Notes: generated from the sequence alone by a model not told the origin. A stretch of 64,000 bases of DNA from Kappaphycus alvarezii (GCA_002205965.3 NADL03000488.1:496001-560000); one strand, 5' to 3'. Positions 45,293 to 56,351 are shown, counted from the stretch's first letter. Program-made: numbers and translations.

Positions 45293-45576
45293 TAAGTGCA
45301 TTGCATGACAAGTTTTTCAATATGAAATGGAATCAGAAATATGAAACTGTGTCCGCTTTTGAAGAACGCTTGAGGTCTGCTTCCATGACTCTGCAGATAC
45401 CAATCTCAGACGAAATCACGGTGAACCACTTTAAAGCAGGTCTTCCCGCGAGTCTCCAGGAGCAAGCAATTCTGGTATCAGGGGAATACGACACCGTGGT
45501 GAGTACCATTTCTAAGCTTGCGGCAGTACCTTTCCGAATTTTCTTCAAGCGAGGAGATGCAAGGGAAGCTTCGTAA
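45293..45576 (+). pseudogene. gypsy 2 gag, 3' part
   Basis: Capsid C-terminal region (HDKFFNMKWNQKYETVSAFE, HFKAGLPASLQEQAI). The frame continues from 42604 across the transposon. It ends at a stop at 45576 after a switch near 45520 into sequence whose other frame is the pre-RT region, showing that nucleocapsid and protease were deleted. Confidence 0.8.
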
Positions 45577-47022
45577 CTTGTTGTGGGAGCGTCGACATAT
45601 TTTCAAGGGTCTTGGGAAAATTGTAGGCATACAGCACAGGTTATCCCTGAAACCCAAAGTGGAGCCGGTCTGTGCCCCGATGCGGAGGCGATCGCCCAAA
45701 GAGGAAGAGATAGAGCGCCTTTCAATGCAGAGGCTTATTGACCTTGGGGTTCTAGAGCCGTCAGTATCCCCTTGGGCTACGAATAATGTGTTTGTGAAGA
45801 AAAAAGATTCAAGAATTCGGGTTACATCCGATTTCAGACGCCTAAATGATCTCAACATCACAGACTCTTACCCAATGGAGAAAATGCGAGAGATCTTGGA
45901 CTGGTTGGGCGGTAAGGAGATCTTTTCAGTCTTTGACCTTAAGGATGGCTTATACCAGGTCCCTTTACATCCTGATTCCAAGCCATTTACTGCAGTGCGA
46001 ACAGTGATAGGCCTATATCAATACACCCGACTGCCTATGGCGTTGAAAAACGCTCCTGGAACTTTCCAACGGGTAGTCAACAACATCTTTGGGGATCGGA
46101 AAGGGAGAGATATACTGGCCTTCCTAGATGATACAAGCATCGGAACTGGCACTGAGGAGGAGCATCTCGATTCTTTAGGTGCCATGTTGGATACTCTGCT
46201 CAAGGCAGGTGTGAGACTCAAGTTATCTAAGTGTTCCTTTGGGGTTCGGCGAGCGGAAGTGTTGGGCCATGTCGTGGACGAGAAGGGTTGAGGCCTTCCG
46301 ACAAGCACATAGAGGATATCAGGAACCTGGTCGAGCCGGCATCAGGGGATGAACTAATGAGGTTTCTGGGGCTCGTGAACTTCTTCGCTGCATTTTTCGA
46401 CCATTTTGCGGACAAATCCGCCCCACTCTATGACGTCTTCAAGGTAACAGGGTTTTCCAAGAAAAAGCGGCATGGGGAGCGACTGATTATACCAGACTGG
46501 TCGGATAAATGGGGTGTTGCGCAATAGGAGGCCTGGAAAATATTGAAGGATGCCTTAAGTAAGCCAGAGGTCTTGGCTGCGCCTATCCGGGGAGCTAACA
46601 AAAGGGTTATGACAGATGCCAGCTCATACGGACTCGGTGGAGTTTTGCTTCAAGCTAATGAGACGGGTCGATGGCGTCCCATCTCGTTTGCCAGCAGAGC
46701 CCTTCGGAATTTGGAGAAAAACTATGCACCCACAGAGAAATAGTGCTTGGCGATCGTGTATACCTTACAAAAATGGCGGTACTATCTGCATGGAGAATCT
46801 TTCACGGTAGTTACAGACCATTTTTCACTGAAATGTTTGCTTAACCTTAAAGAGCCTGGGGAGAAGTTGGCCAGGTGGGTCATTGCGATTCAGGATTGTA
46901 ACTTCAAGATAGAGCACCGTAACGGACCGGAGCTAGTGGTCCCAGACACCCTGAACCGGGACGCAGTCCCAAAGCCCCTATGCCAGAGGTGCTACGGGGA
47001 AATTGATTCCCATAGTTTGTAG
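45518..47022 (+). pseudogene. gypsy 2 reverse transcriptase and RNase H, with stops
   Basis: RT is nearly continuous from 45518 to 46291: IRVTSDFRRLNDLNITDSYP, IFSVFDLKDGLYQVPLHPDS (first Asp), MALKNAPGTFQRVVNNIFG and ILAFLDDTSIGTG (FLDD box). After a frame change near 46285 the connection reads ELMRFLGLVNFFAAFFDHFA. RNase H shows VMTDASSYGLGGVLLQ, NYAPTEK (then TAG at 46741-46743) and VVTDHFSLKCLL. Another TAG lies at 46525-46527 and the segment ends with TAG at 47020-47022. Damage is limited, so this copy is fairly young. Confidence 0.88.
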
Positions 47023-47250
47023 CGGGCTAGGGAAGAGGCAGGGAACGAAGACATCTCGAGACTTTTAGAAGAACCTCAGAGCGTAACACCAGAGCACGAC
47101 AACGAACGGTACCCGCCGGATAAACAGAGATTGCGGGAGACGCAGATCGCAGAATTTGGGGATCTGCAGGCTTACGTACGATCGCAAGATAAGTTCTTGA
47201 TGGATGAAGACGGGGTTCTGCGATACTCCTGAAGAGATGAGCTTCCCATT

Positions 47251-48017
47251 GTGATGCCGAAGGCATTATTGCCTGATGTCCTTAAGTGGGTCCATGGTTC
47301 ACAAATGCATGGGCACTACGGTCTCCGACGGACGATATGCAAGTTGCTTCCTCTATACTACTGGAAAGGTATGCTGCGTGATGTGTCTGCACTCTTGAGG
47401 AACTTCTGTATTGCGCAGTGGCACAGGAGCGTAATCCAGCCCGGCAGGCTCCTTTGGAGGTGGTCCATCCGAAACAAAGGTTTCAGAAGGTCGCTTTTGA
47501 CATCCAGACAATCACTCCACGCACGGCAAGCGGTAACATCAAAGTTCTGGCAATAATAGATGTCTTCACAAGATCTGTAAAGGCTAAGGCCATATCGGAT
47601 GAAAGGGCTGAGACTATTGCGAGAGTGCTCATCGACGAATGGATTTCGATATTCGGCCCGATGGAGACCTTGATGTCGGATGGGGGTCCAAACTTGACTA
47701 GATCGGTGGTGAGAATTCTGACTGATTTCTTTGGCATCGGTAGAATACAAGCCTATCCGTTTCATCCACAAGCGAATGGCATAGTAGAGAGATGGAACCG
47801 TACCCTTATCGAGGACCTTGCGAGTTTTATGGCCACTGGCACGGAAGATTGGGATGACCACGTCACTTTAGCATGTTTCTGGTACAGTACTGGCGTATGC
47901 GAAACGACCGGTATCACGCAGTACAAGGATATGTTTGGGGTTGAAGCATTCCAGTCCTGGGGCGACGTGGATACAACCTGCTTTGAAGACGAGCCAGAGG
48001 ATCTTCCCGACGCTTAG
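47251..48017 (+). pseudogene. gypsy 2 integrase
   Basis: The zinc-binding N-terminus is at 47251-47440 (HGSQMHGHYGLRRTICKLLP, with one finger Cys unclear because of a frame change near 47430). The core is open from 47418: KVAFDIQTITPR (Asp), LMSDGGPNLTRSVV (Asp) and HPQANGIVERWNRTLIEDL (Glu), then a C-terminal region to TAG at 48015-48017. The catalytic triad is complete. Confidence 0.85.
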
Positions 48018-48397
48018 AACTTCTTCATCGCCGCTTACATGCCGAAGGTAGGAGTTCGAGGTCCAGAGCCAAGAGAGAATATGACAAACGGGTCAATCCG
48101 ATCGAGTTTAAGGAGGGAGATCTCGTCTTGCTATGGTCGGTAGAATTGAGCAAAGCCGAAGGGAATTAGGTCACTAAGCCCTGGATTGGACGGTATAGGG
48201 TGAAGAAAATGCTAAAAAGAGTTGGATATATCTTGGAGTCGGAGGTAGGGGGTAAGTTAGCGATATCAAACGCCAACAGGCTGCGAAGAATTGGAGATCA
48301 AGTTGAAGAAACTGGAAACCCTACCGATGGCATATTCCCGGATTCCTTTCGAACTGTGAGGAAAATATCAGGAGAAGAGACGAGGAGGAATGAGTAG
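48018..48397 (+). pseudogene. gypsy 2 integrase tail
   Basis: After the stop, frames with FKEGDLVLLW and PWIGRYRVKKMLKRVGYILE resemble the beta-barrel end of gypsy integrases (the usual GD-V-L and W-GP-V pattern). It is broken by TAG at 48168-48170 and ends at TAG 48395-48397. No chromodomain was recognised. Confidence 0.65.
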
Positions 48398-48711
48398 ACG
48401 GGTGAATTAGAGCGTCATTTGAAGGTACAACTTTCGGGACGAAGGTCGCCGAGATAGAACCCGGAAAGTGAGTTACCGGAAGTTGCGGTGCGTTTATATT
48501 ACAGCCGTATAGTCAAAGGGGTGAATAACCTGCTCACACAGGACAGGCCGGACTCCCACTGGGAGACTACGCTACAAGCTTCGGACACTCTTCAGGAGTA
48601 GGACTTCAGGCCCCTACAGACCCTGTAGGTGGGACGCGATTTCATCGCTAACCACATCTTGCGCGAACCAAGATGGACCGGGTACCCCTGCATCATTGCA
48701 AGGATCCCTAG
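48398..48711. other. No gene seen
   Basis: Immediately downstream of the gypsy 2 integrase tail. A 3' polypurine tract and LTR would be expected here, but no match to upstream sequence was found. Confidence 0.35.
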
Positions 48712-49137
48712 GTGTCGGACACCCGGCCCTCAGCGACCCGCTGGGTAGGATATGGTTTCAGCTGCCTGCCTCATCCCTGCACGCACGGGATGGGTGCAAA
48801 TGATCCCTACGAGACGTCCCAAGAAAGCTACCAGCGGAAGCCCGTTTTCACCCTTAGCCAAGCCGGTCTCTTGCAGGAAATTGCGCGGCCAGTTCCAGTA
48901 AAGACAAAGACTGCACGCCATGACACCCTGTCTGCCGGAAATACTCGCTTGCACTCACCGTTATCCGCCCCTAAGGACCGGTCGAGGCAGCATGGCAGCA
49001 CGACCGGCACTAGTTCAAGTCGCCAGGCTCGCGTCCGCGATAAAATCGCATCAACCGCTCGTCGTCCAAGCCTTGCTGAAACTGATGATACGGAAGCACC
49101 GACAGGAGGTGAGTGGTTGCTAACGCAGGACCCCTGA
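48712..49137 (+). CDS. Unidentified low-complexity open frame
   Basis: 142 codons, Ser/Thr/Arg/Pro-rich, with an in-frame ATG near 48790 (MGANDPYETSQESYQRKPVF). No recognised domain. It ends just before the tandem repeats that mark the 3' end of the neighbouring minus-strand retroelement. It may be a chance frame or the beginning of a truncated element. Confidence 0.22.
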   Translation: MSDTRPSATRWVGYGFSCLPHPCTHGMGANDPYETSQESYQRKPVFTLSQAGLLQEIARPVPVKTKTARHDTLSAGNTRLHSPLSAPKDRSRQHGSTTGTSSSRQARVRDKIASTARRPSLAETDDTEAPTGGEWLLTQDP

Positions 49138-49156
49138 AGTATGCTTTCAGTAAGCC

Positions 49157-49221
49157 ACGGTTACCGGGCCTCAACGGTTACTGTACCCGGACCTCAATGG
49201 TTACTGTACCCGGGCCTTCAT
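49157..49221. repeat. Short tandem repeat at the 3' end of the retroelement
   Basis: Three imperfect units of about 17-24 bp built on GGTTACTGTACCCGG-CCTCA. They lie just beyond the 3' end of the minus-strand ORF2 at 49284. Non-LTR elements often end in short tandem repeats, which would fit here. Confidence 0.55.
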
Positions 49222-49250
49222 CGGTATTCATCCTTTATCACTGGTGTACA

Positions 49251-49311
49251 GTCCAAATGTGCAACGTTGCAAATTACCTAAAATTAAGTTGGAATTGGGT
49301 GACTAAGCTCT
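49251..49311 (-). repeat. 61-bp dispersed repeat, copy 1
   Basis: Its reverse complement matches 56563-56623 with two mismatches. It overlaps the 3' end of ORF2 of retroelement 1, so the copy at 56.6 kb is likely a fragment from that element's 3' region or a shared small repeat. Confidence 0.85.
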
Positions 49312-52294
49312 GCGTGTTGCGGTGCGCGACAAATTACGGATGCAGCACATGTTGACCAGATTGAGTAGCTAAGCTCCTGATACAGGCGAGTCTTCACTCC
49401 TCCAGTCGAGCATCCGCTACGAGACGCTACTGCTGCCGCGTATGTCTCTATAACCTTGGATGTTTCTAAAGAGAGTGTTCCTAACGAGTCGAAGGCTAGT
49501 AGTACAAAATCCCATCCTAGCCTTGATCGTCCCGGCATTGCCTCGCCTGGAATCCCTGCCACTTTCGTAGCTAAGTCTCTCTTCTTCCGCTTTCCTGCTG
49601 CGTTTGGAACAGCTCGCGCTTCTCGTGCTGCCATTGACTTATAGCTCTCTTGGAACGGGGATGATACAGTCACGTCATACGCCACTGGGAGAGGGGACTG
49701 GGTGTTTGTTGCATCAGACCTTGGGTACACCAGAATGTCCGCGGGTCGCGCGTTCAGTCCAGGAAGTAGGTACGTCACTTCGTATTGAACGCTGACTCCT
49801 GCTACCTTGAACAGCTCTCGGCCAAGTACCTTTACCACCGCTGTGTGACAGTTGGTCCATCCGAGACCTTTGTTGCATAAGTCTGCTGCATGGTCTCCTA
49901 GAGCGTCCATGGGCCTGTGGCACTCCGCGCACCGCAGCGGAGCAGTGTCATCAAATACGGACACTCCCAGATGGCGACGGAGCATTACTGTCCACATCTC
50001 GTCGTACGTTCGGTTGACCGCAGACGGATGCGCATTGAGGAACGCTGCTGCAGGCGTCCCCATGTATGCTTGGCGGCGAATCCTTCATCGAATATCTTCT
50101 TTCAAGTGCGTTGCGGGGTTGGGGAATCTTGCCCATTCATCATCCTTCCAGAGGGACTTTGCTGCCGACTCGCACCAGGCTCGATATAGAACGTTGTGTG
50201 GATTATCGGGCTTGGCAGCAAGGCTGGCCCTGTCAGTGCTTCTGGAAGACTGCCTTGTTCGTTCGGAAAGGATGCTTGGAGCTGTCGTACAAAGTCCCGA
50301 AGGTGTCCATCCGCTTCCGCGTACCTATACTCACGGTGTTCTAACGCATCGGGCTCGTCAGGGCATCGCAGTTGCTCGGCTTCAATAATGCTCGCCGCAT
50401 ACGCTGCGATATTGAGCGTCGCAACAGGTGTGAAGCCATGGCCGCCATATCGCAGAGGTAAGGATATCTGCTGTCGAACTGCACCGGTCATCGGCACATT
50501 ATTGGAGCGCGAGTAGAATTCCAACTGTTCTTCATCAAATCTCATTGCAATGGCAGTGGACACATCCGGCGGCGTTAGCTTCACCACATGTTGAAGCTTG
50601 CATGCCGAGGCACATACTCGGTGAAGGTGAAACCGAGTACGAGCGTCTCCGATACCGTCGATCAGCGATAAAGTGTTCTTACAGCCGCTGATTTTCTCAT
50701 TGAGAAAGTTTTCCATGAATTGGGGCGTTCCAATCGGGGCGCCGAGGAGGTCGATGCCTTTAGTGGAAAAGTGTTCTCTAAGGAAGCGGTGCAATAGTGG
50801 CGATGTACGGTTGCCAGGCTGGCGCGGCCAGAATAGACGTGTTTTCGCCGGGCTCAAATGCAATCCATGATCGGGTCCCCTGGCACTGAGGATCTGGATT
50901 GCTTTGTCGAGCTCCGTATGAGTGCCTATGAGGGTGCAGTCATCGGCATACCATCTGTGTAGACCGAGCTGAGTTCGCCCGGCAATTTCTGTTGCTAATG
51001 GATGCACTACAAGGGAGAACATGAGCATACTTGCCGGGTCCCCTTGTTGCATCCCTTCTTGGCTAGGGATGTCTTGTGCAGACGCCACGGGCAGAATTAG
51101 CGAAGGCTTGTTGCGAGCGTACACCATGTTCAGAAAACGACATAGCGATGGTACCTTGGTCGGCAGCAAGTTTATCATGCGCTGTCTGGAGAACCGATTG
51201 AAGGCATTATGTGCATCCACTGACACTAGTGCGAACTCTTCCTTGTTGCCCTGGCACTGTACCAATCTCCGTGCATCGTGCACAATGGAATCCAGTCCGC
51301 AGGGCACGCCATTGGCCACTTGCACGGGTGTGAGATATTCTCTCGTGTCTTCCAATGCTTGTGGTAGAAGCACCTTTGTTACAAGTCTCCTCAGGGCCGT
51401 CCCAATGGCATTGGGGCGAATCTTATCTGGCCGAGGTTGGATGGACAGCAGCGTCGCAGAAGGGATCAAAGGAATTGTGTCGTCCGGAAGGTCCCCCTGG
51501 GCTAATCTCGCAACAACAGCAGTTAGCACTGAGATGCCTGTCACTCCTGCTTCGGGACTCACGGTTGTGTTGGCCCGCAAACGAAGGAGCCGCGGGGACA
51601 TTCTGTCCGGGCCCGGCGTGGAGTTTGGGTTACGGCGTCGGACAGCGCGCAGAACCGCCTCTTCAGTGATGTCCATCGGGAGCGGATGGTCTCTCGCTTG
51701 GATGGCTGTCACCGGAGACTGCGGAGCTGGGTGCAGCTCTTGCAGACGTTCTATAACCTGCGGGTCTCGCACATCGGCGATGCGCGACTGATGTAGCGTG
51801 CGCATCGCACGTCCGTATTGTGCGTCTGCTGCCAAGTGGGATGCTCGGCGAAACTTCGGGTCGTGCCTACTATCAGTCTGCTGGCGGCGACGCCTAACGA
51901 TTCTCTCTTCTTTGGTCTTGTGGAGTTGAATTGCTTCTGCCCAAAGTTCATTCCATTCGCCAGCGTTGGCACGGCGGATGCGTTTGCGCAGTCCTTGGCT
52001 TTGCCTTATTTGAGACCGCCATCCGGCTTCCCCACGCATTAAGCGTCGCAGAACTGCAGTGGGAAGAAGGTGTATTCGGAGGAGGGTGGTGTGGACTGCA
52101 TCGGCATTCCGTGCGTTTGCCGCAGCGCGGAAAAGCCGTAATAGTAATATGGCGAGGCTGTGCATGCAGTTTGCGGGTATGCGGTCGAAGATGTCCGAAG
52201 GTCTTAGCGGGCTGTGCAATGCATCGTAAACCGTAGGGAGGGACGTGGCTTGCGTGGACCGTTCGCGGGTTCCTGAGGAAGTCATTTGAGGCAT
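49284..52294 (-). pseudogene. ORF2 of retroelement 1: RT plus PD-(D/E)XK endonuclease
   Basis: Open from ATG 52294 to about 50102. An N-terminal extension is followed by RT: NPNSTPGPDRMSPRLLR, ALVSVDAHNAFNRFSRQRM (first Asp), EGMQQGDPASMLMFSLVVHP and LHRWYADDCTLIG (YADD). After a frame change near 50140 and a TGA near 50085, the C-terminal part (50063-49284) has a finger CAECHRPMDALGDHAADLC and then RPADILVY...AYDVTVSSPF, the PD and D-x-T core of the restriction-like nuclease, with KRKK downstream. Such nucleases nick the target to prime reverse transcription. Confidence 0.82.
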
Positions 52295-52325
52295 TGCTGC
52301 GGGCTAGGGAGAAAGAGGGGACGGA

Positions 52326-53551
52326 TTAGTGGCGTGATGTCCTGCTTGCCCGTTGTCCCAATGGGGGGGCAGGGTCACATTTTGCCGTCTCCTTCCGCAT
52401 GTCTTTCATGCGCTGTGACAGGGCGCGGGTGCGGTTCGTACGTCGCTCGGTCTTCGCAGTCGTCATGGGTGGGGCTCCAAGAACGGGCTTGGATTGTTTA
52501 GGGTGCTGAGCGGCGCTTGTTTCATTCGGTTTGGCAACCGGCAAGTTGGTAGGCGACGGGTCCGCAGTTTCTGCAGGTGTGGGTTTTGTGCCTGTTTCCG
52601 ATGGTGCAGCGCTTTTGGGTTCTTCCCGGACTGTAGCGGGTTCCGGTATCTCCACTCCTTCGTCTTGGGTGTCCCGTGGATGTGTGTTGGTGGGCCTCTG
52701 CTGGAGTATTTGGCTCCGGGCTGCACTGGGGTTGTCCTGTGCGTCTGGTACATCCTGTTTGTGGCCATTGGTATTCGCATCGTCAGCTAAGGGTCCGTCT
52801 TTTTCTCCATTTGCCGGTGCCAAGTGTGGGCACCCGCTGTAGAACTTTGTGATGAAGTTCTCCACGAATGCATATCCTCGAGGCAAAGTCGCTGCTGCCT
52901 CGTCAATGACGCGGGTAATTGCTCCCGCTAGTGCTTTTCGGTCTGTCATGGTGATATCAGAGGCTATTGTCCTGAGGTTTCCAACCTCACGGGCGGCTGC
53001 AATGCAAGCACCGACTTGCCACTCGACTGTGGGGGGCTCGGCGACGAGTTCCGATCGTGAGTTCTTGCAGAGACGACCACCAGGGAGGTCGCTGCGGAGC
53101 ATTTCTAGGATCTTTAGGACACTTGGAGAATCGGCAGCGTGGTGAACAACGATTGTCCAATCTACCACCTTGAGGAGCGCGTGCTTTGGTAGACTCTCTC
53201 CGGCACCCTCTGCCGCTATCAGCAGGCATGCCTGTGCGTCCGCATAAGACGACAGGGCTCCCTTGCCCGGCGGCCCTGCGGAGAACGCGAGAGTGGACAT
53301 CATCGGGACCATTTCGTATTCGAGCCCTGTCGTTCCGTTGACAGGGGTGGGCGCGATACTGATTGGGTATCGGCCGTGGCGTTCTGGGGCCTTTGGTGCG
53401 GGTGGTGCCGGTAATTGTTCCAGTGATCCTTTCTGTAGACGGCAGAAGTCGCGTAGGTAGACGGGATGGCTGCAACTCTTGGTTGCATGTGAGCTTTGTC
53501 TATGTCCGCCCAAGAGGGCGAACGTGCCTTGTCACCTTTGGCTTTCGCCAT
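52326..53551 (-). pseudogene. ORF1 of retroelement 1
   Basis: The start ATG at 53551 gives MAKAKGDKARSPSWADIDKA. A frame change near 53460 leads into a frame open to 52326 (LRDFCRLQKGSLEQLPAPPA). The central 200 residues are globular-looking (SYADAQACLLIAAEGAGESL, AACIAAAREVGNLRT in part). The last 150 residues are Pro/Thr/Glu/Lys-rich and end in a basic tail. No zinc knuckle is visible. By position it is the RNA-binding ORF1-type protein of the element, but I do not recognise the family. Confidence 0.5.
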
Positions 53552-53659
53552 TCTGAGCAGGGATGTGAACAGGTGGGAGAACTTTGGAGGAGAGAGTGTG
53601 GGAGGTTGAAGAGGAGGAAGAAGAGAGGACAAACGTCAGTACAGTATTCATTAACATGT

Positions 53660-54738
53660 TAATCGGTGCTGTAGGTTGTGCCACTGTAAGAGGGGCCCAC
53701 TGTAAGGCATTTCTCTCGATGCGCGTAGTTCCGCCCACATTCGAGTGAAGCGGTTGAGCGACGAGTTTGACGGCCGAAGGGGTAGACTGCGAAGTTGCAG
53801 GAGAGTGAAGAGGTCAAAGAAGCGAGCGCATCGTGTAGTTCGTGCGACTCAGGAGAATGCGGGAGCCCAGAATTTTCGTTGCAAAGGATGCAGATCGAGC
53901 ACAGCCCGCTGCTCGAGGCACAGCGGAAGTAGAAAGCAACCTCGGCATCCCCAGTACAACGACAGCGACAACACCTGCAGTTGGGTGGGGAGAGTTCGCT
54001 GATGCAGGGCCAGGCCCGACAACACCGCGACAGGCCTCTTGCACACAATGCAAACATGCTTCGTTGGGGTTCGCTCATGCGTTCTCCGGCGCCAAGGAGG
54101 TTGTATCGAGTCCCAATGCTTCTCACAGTAGCACAGGTGACCGCGCGTCTTTGAGTGCGGCGTTAGCGCGTCTTTGAGTGCGGCGTTACAATGTACGTCT
54201 TCATGTGAGGCGTTGGCCCGAAACTTCGATTGCAACATGTGCACGTCCATCTTTTTCTCGCCACGAGGAGTATGGCAATGTGTTGCCTGCAGAAGTCCAC
54301 TTGATAGGAGGCCGCTTGACGGTCCTGACATGGGTAGCCTCGTCTTACAATGTGCTTTGACGACAGGTGCACCTTCCGAATGTACCGTAACGGGAACACA
54401 CTCCTGCAAATCAGGGAGGATAACCCGGGCAGCGTCGCGACGGAGGTTGAGGATTCCCCTCCAGGCTTTCCGGACGTCACGTTCGCGTTAATCAGTGACG
54501 GGACGGATTGCTGTTGGGATGGTTGGACTGACATTGAGGGACTAGCAGCACAAGGGAGAGAAGGATGCGGGGAGAACTGGCCACCATGAGTGGCAGTAGC
54601 AATTTGCTTCGCTTTCGGCTGAGTGAAATCGGGAATGCACATTTGAGTAGACGTGGGACCTCTCCCATTCACTGCATCTAACTGAATCAAAAGGAGCTCC
54701 GGCGGTTGACTCCCTTCCCTGCTTGTGTTTTGTCCCAT
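53660..54738 (-). pseudogene. Zinc-finger-rich coding-like stretch, frameshifted
   Basis: Minus strand, three alternating frames. A Ser/Gln/Pro-rich N-terminal part (54738-54470) is followed by C2H2-like fingers: ICRSVFPLRYIRKVHLSSKH, WTCTCCNRSFGPTPHMKTY, KHVCIVCKRPVAVLSGLALH followed by QRT, and ICILCNENSGLPHSPESHEL. Some fingers have lost a ligand or the frame. N-terminal C2H2 finger arrays are typical of R2/NeSL-type retroelement proteins, which would fit the neighbouring elements. A host zinc-finger protein cannot be excluded. Confidence 0.5.
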
Positions 54739-55796
54739 ACGGGATGAGACTGACCGTCAACAGAGTTCCGCCCTGGCCATAGCATCGGAAACGCCGAAAG
54801 CAGTGACGTCCCTTGTAGCATAACCTGAAGGTGTGGTATTGCTTCAGGCGGCGCTCCGCAAGACTTGGGACCCAAGGGTTGCGGTACCTGTAGCAGAGAG
54901 GGTGGTGGATTGTTCAGCAACAATACCGATGTGTGCGGATGCAACAATGCCGATGTATGTTGATGCAACAATGCCGATGGGTGCTAATTCAAAAAGCGGT
55001 GCGGAGCGATCGGGGACGGTCGATGGATTCCGGATGGGATGGAACCATAAATGGCCTTTCAATTGCTCGCTGCAATTTTAGGGAGGAGGGCCTGTCAATA
55101 TAGACACCCATAATCAACGGGTCCGGCTCGGCATTCCGACGGGGGAGAGGAGGATATCGTTTTGGTTGCAGTAAGTGCCGTAATGACGATGTTTCTCGCG
55201 CTCTGCGAGTGTTGCGGCAGCGCCTGCGGTAACCGTACTTGGCGAAATGTGGCGGCGTGCAGAGGGGTGGGCAACAGTAACGTCGACAGCGATATCGGTA
55301 CTGTGAAGCCCGTATGCAGCGGGCAACATCGACCTCAGCAGTGTGCTGGAAAGAGTCTGTGGTAGCCCAGGCAATAGTCCGAGTGATTGGGATTTTGCAA
55401 AGTTGGTGCAGTAGGGACGACGGGGAGGGCGGCTGCTGTCGGGATGAAAAGGCTGTCGTTACTGAAGTGGGGGGAAGACGAGTGGAATTTTGTGGGGGCC
55501 TCAAGTAGGGTGGTGCAGAGAAGGGTTGCAGGGACAGGACAAATATTGGTGGCACGGGGAAAATGGAAAGGCAGACGCAAAAGGAGAAAGGGCGAACTTC
55601 AAAGGGTTGTGGGAGGCAGTAAGCTTGGCTGGAATTTATTGACACACAATTGGCCGCTATAAGGACAAGGGTGCGACTTTTTGGGAATGTTGCTGGAGAC
55701 GGTTTATGTTTCGAATTGGACAAGCTGGCAAGGGTGTCGAGAAGTGCGGAACGACGGGGCTGGGGGCATCTATGTCTATAAAACCAGCAGAGAAGC
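54739..55796. other. No gene recognised
   Basis: A long minus-strand frame (54989-55900) is Cys/Ser/Pro/Arg-rich and looks like a by-product of G-rich plus-strand composition. Near 54925-54980 a short tandem ACAATGCCGATG-type repeat occurs (three to four units of 15-18 bp). No domain on either strand. Confidence 0.35.
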
Positions 55797-56117
55797 ATGG
55801 GCGGCGTAGGGGCACAGCTGGTGGCAGGAATTATAGAGAGAGTACAGCAGGTAACCCGGCAGTCAGATGAGGCGGTTGAGCTAGGAATGGAGTTGGTCAC
55901 GCTAATGGAAACGATGATGGGCTAAGCCGCTGGTAAGGAGAATACCGAAGACCTAGGGCAAGTAAAGGAGGCTGCGCAGGACGCGTTGGCAGCAGGGAAA
56001 AAAGCGATAGAGGAGGTGAGGAGGTTGGAGAAGGTGCCTCTAGCGCACAGGGAACGCTGTTGGGTCGGTAGGGTGCGGGCGGAGGACGAAGAAGAGGTTT
56101 TGTTTGCTAAAAAATGA
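55797..56117 (+). pseudogene. Unidentified coding-like frame with one stop
   Basis: From ATG 55797 the frame reads MGGVGAQLVAGIIERVQQVT and EAVELGMELVTLMETMMG, then TAA at 55923-55925, then EDLGQVKEAAQDALAAGKKA and RAEDEEEVLFAKK to TGA 56115-56117. A second frame (from 56114) continues MTRRQRGWFAGQVGVDEL and LRMENRRNWGAAGRN. Helical, charged, protein-like composition across the stop suggests a decayed gene or element ORF. Family unknown. Confidence 0.3.
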
Positions 56118-56351
56118 CGCGTAGGCAGCGTGGATGGTTCGCAGGACAAGTCGGGGTAGATGAGCTGCAGAGCGAGGAGTTGGCACTGAGGATGGAGAAT
56201 AGGAGGAACTGGGGAGCTGCGGGTAGGAATATGCAGGATGGGACATTGAGCTTGGTGAGGAGCTATTTTCTGATTTTTTGATTTGAATTTGCCTCTTGTT
56301 TTAAGTTGATTTTCGTTGTTTTTTATGTACGCGAGGAGTGCACAAGGTACG

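Larger units (their letters stand above)
41841..48397 (+). mobile_element. Ty3/gypsy retrotransposon (gypsy 2), carrying a DNA transposon
   Basis: Gag (41960-42604 and 45293-45540), RT, RNase H and integrase follow on the plus strand. A 2688-bp pogo-like transposon interrupts gag. The nucleocapsid knuckle and protease are missing: capsid runs almost directly into the pre-RT region near 45520, so an internal deletion has occurred. Several in-frame stops interrupt pol. It is better preserved than gypsy 1 and belongs to a different family. LTRs are not proven (see the repeat at 41347). Confidence 0.88.
49157..53551 (-). mobile_element. Non-LTR-like retroelement 1 with RT and restriction-like endonuclease
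   Basis: Minus-strand element with two cistrons: ORF1 (53551-52326) and ORF2 (52294-49284), separated by about 30 bp. ORF2 carries RT followed by a Cys/His finger and a PD-(D/E)XK endonuclease, the domain order of R2/NeSL-type retrotransposons. No LTRs are seen and the 3' end has short tandem repeats. No target duplication could be defined. It is disabled by a frame change and a stop near 50100 and a frame change in ORF1. Confidence 0.75.

Noticed and set aside
51021..51791. 256-codon plus-strand open frame
   Set aside because: Antisense to the RT domain of retroelement 1.
54989..55900. 303-codon minus-strand open frame
   Set aside because: Composition is Cys/Ser/Pro/Arg-rich without domains, and the opposite strand is G-rich with its own protein-like frame; it looks like an antisense by-product.
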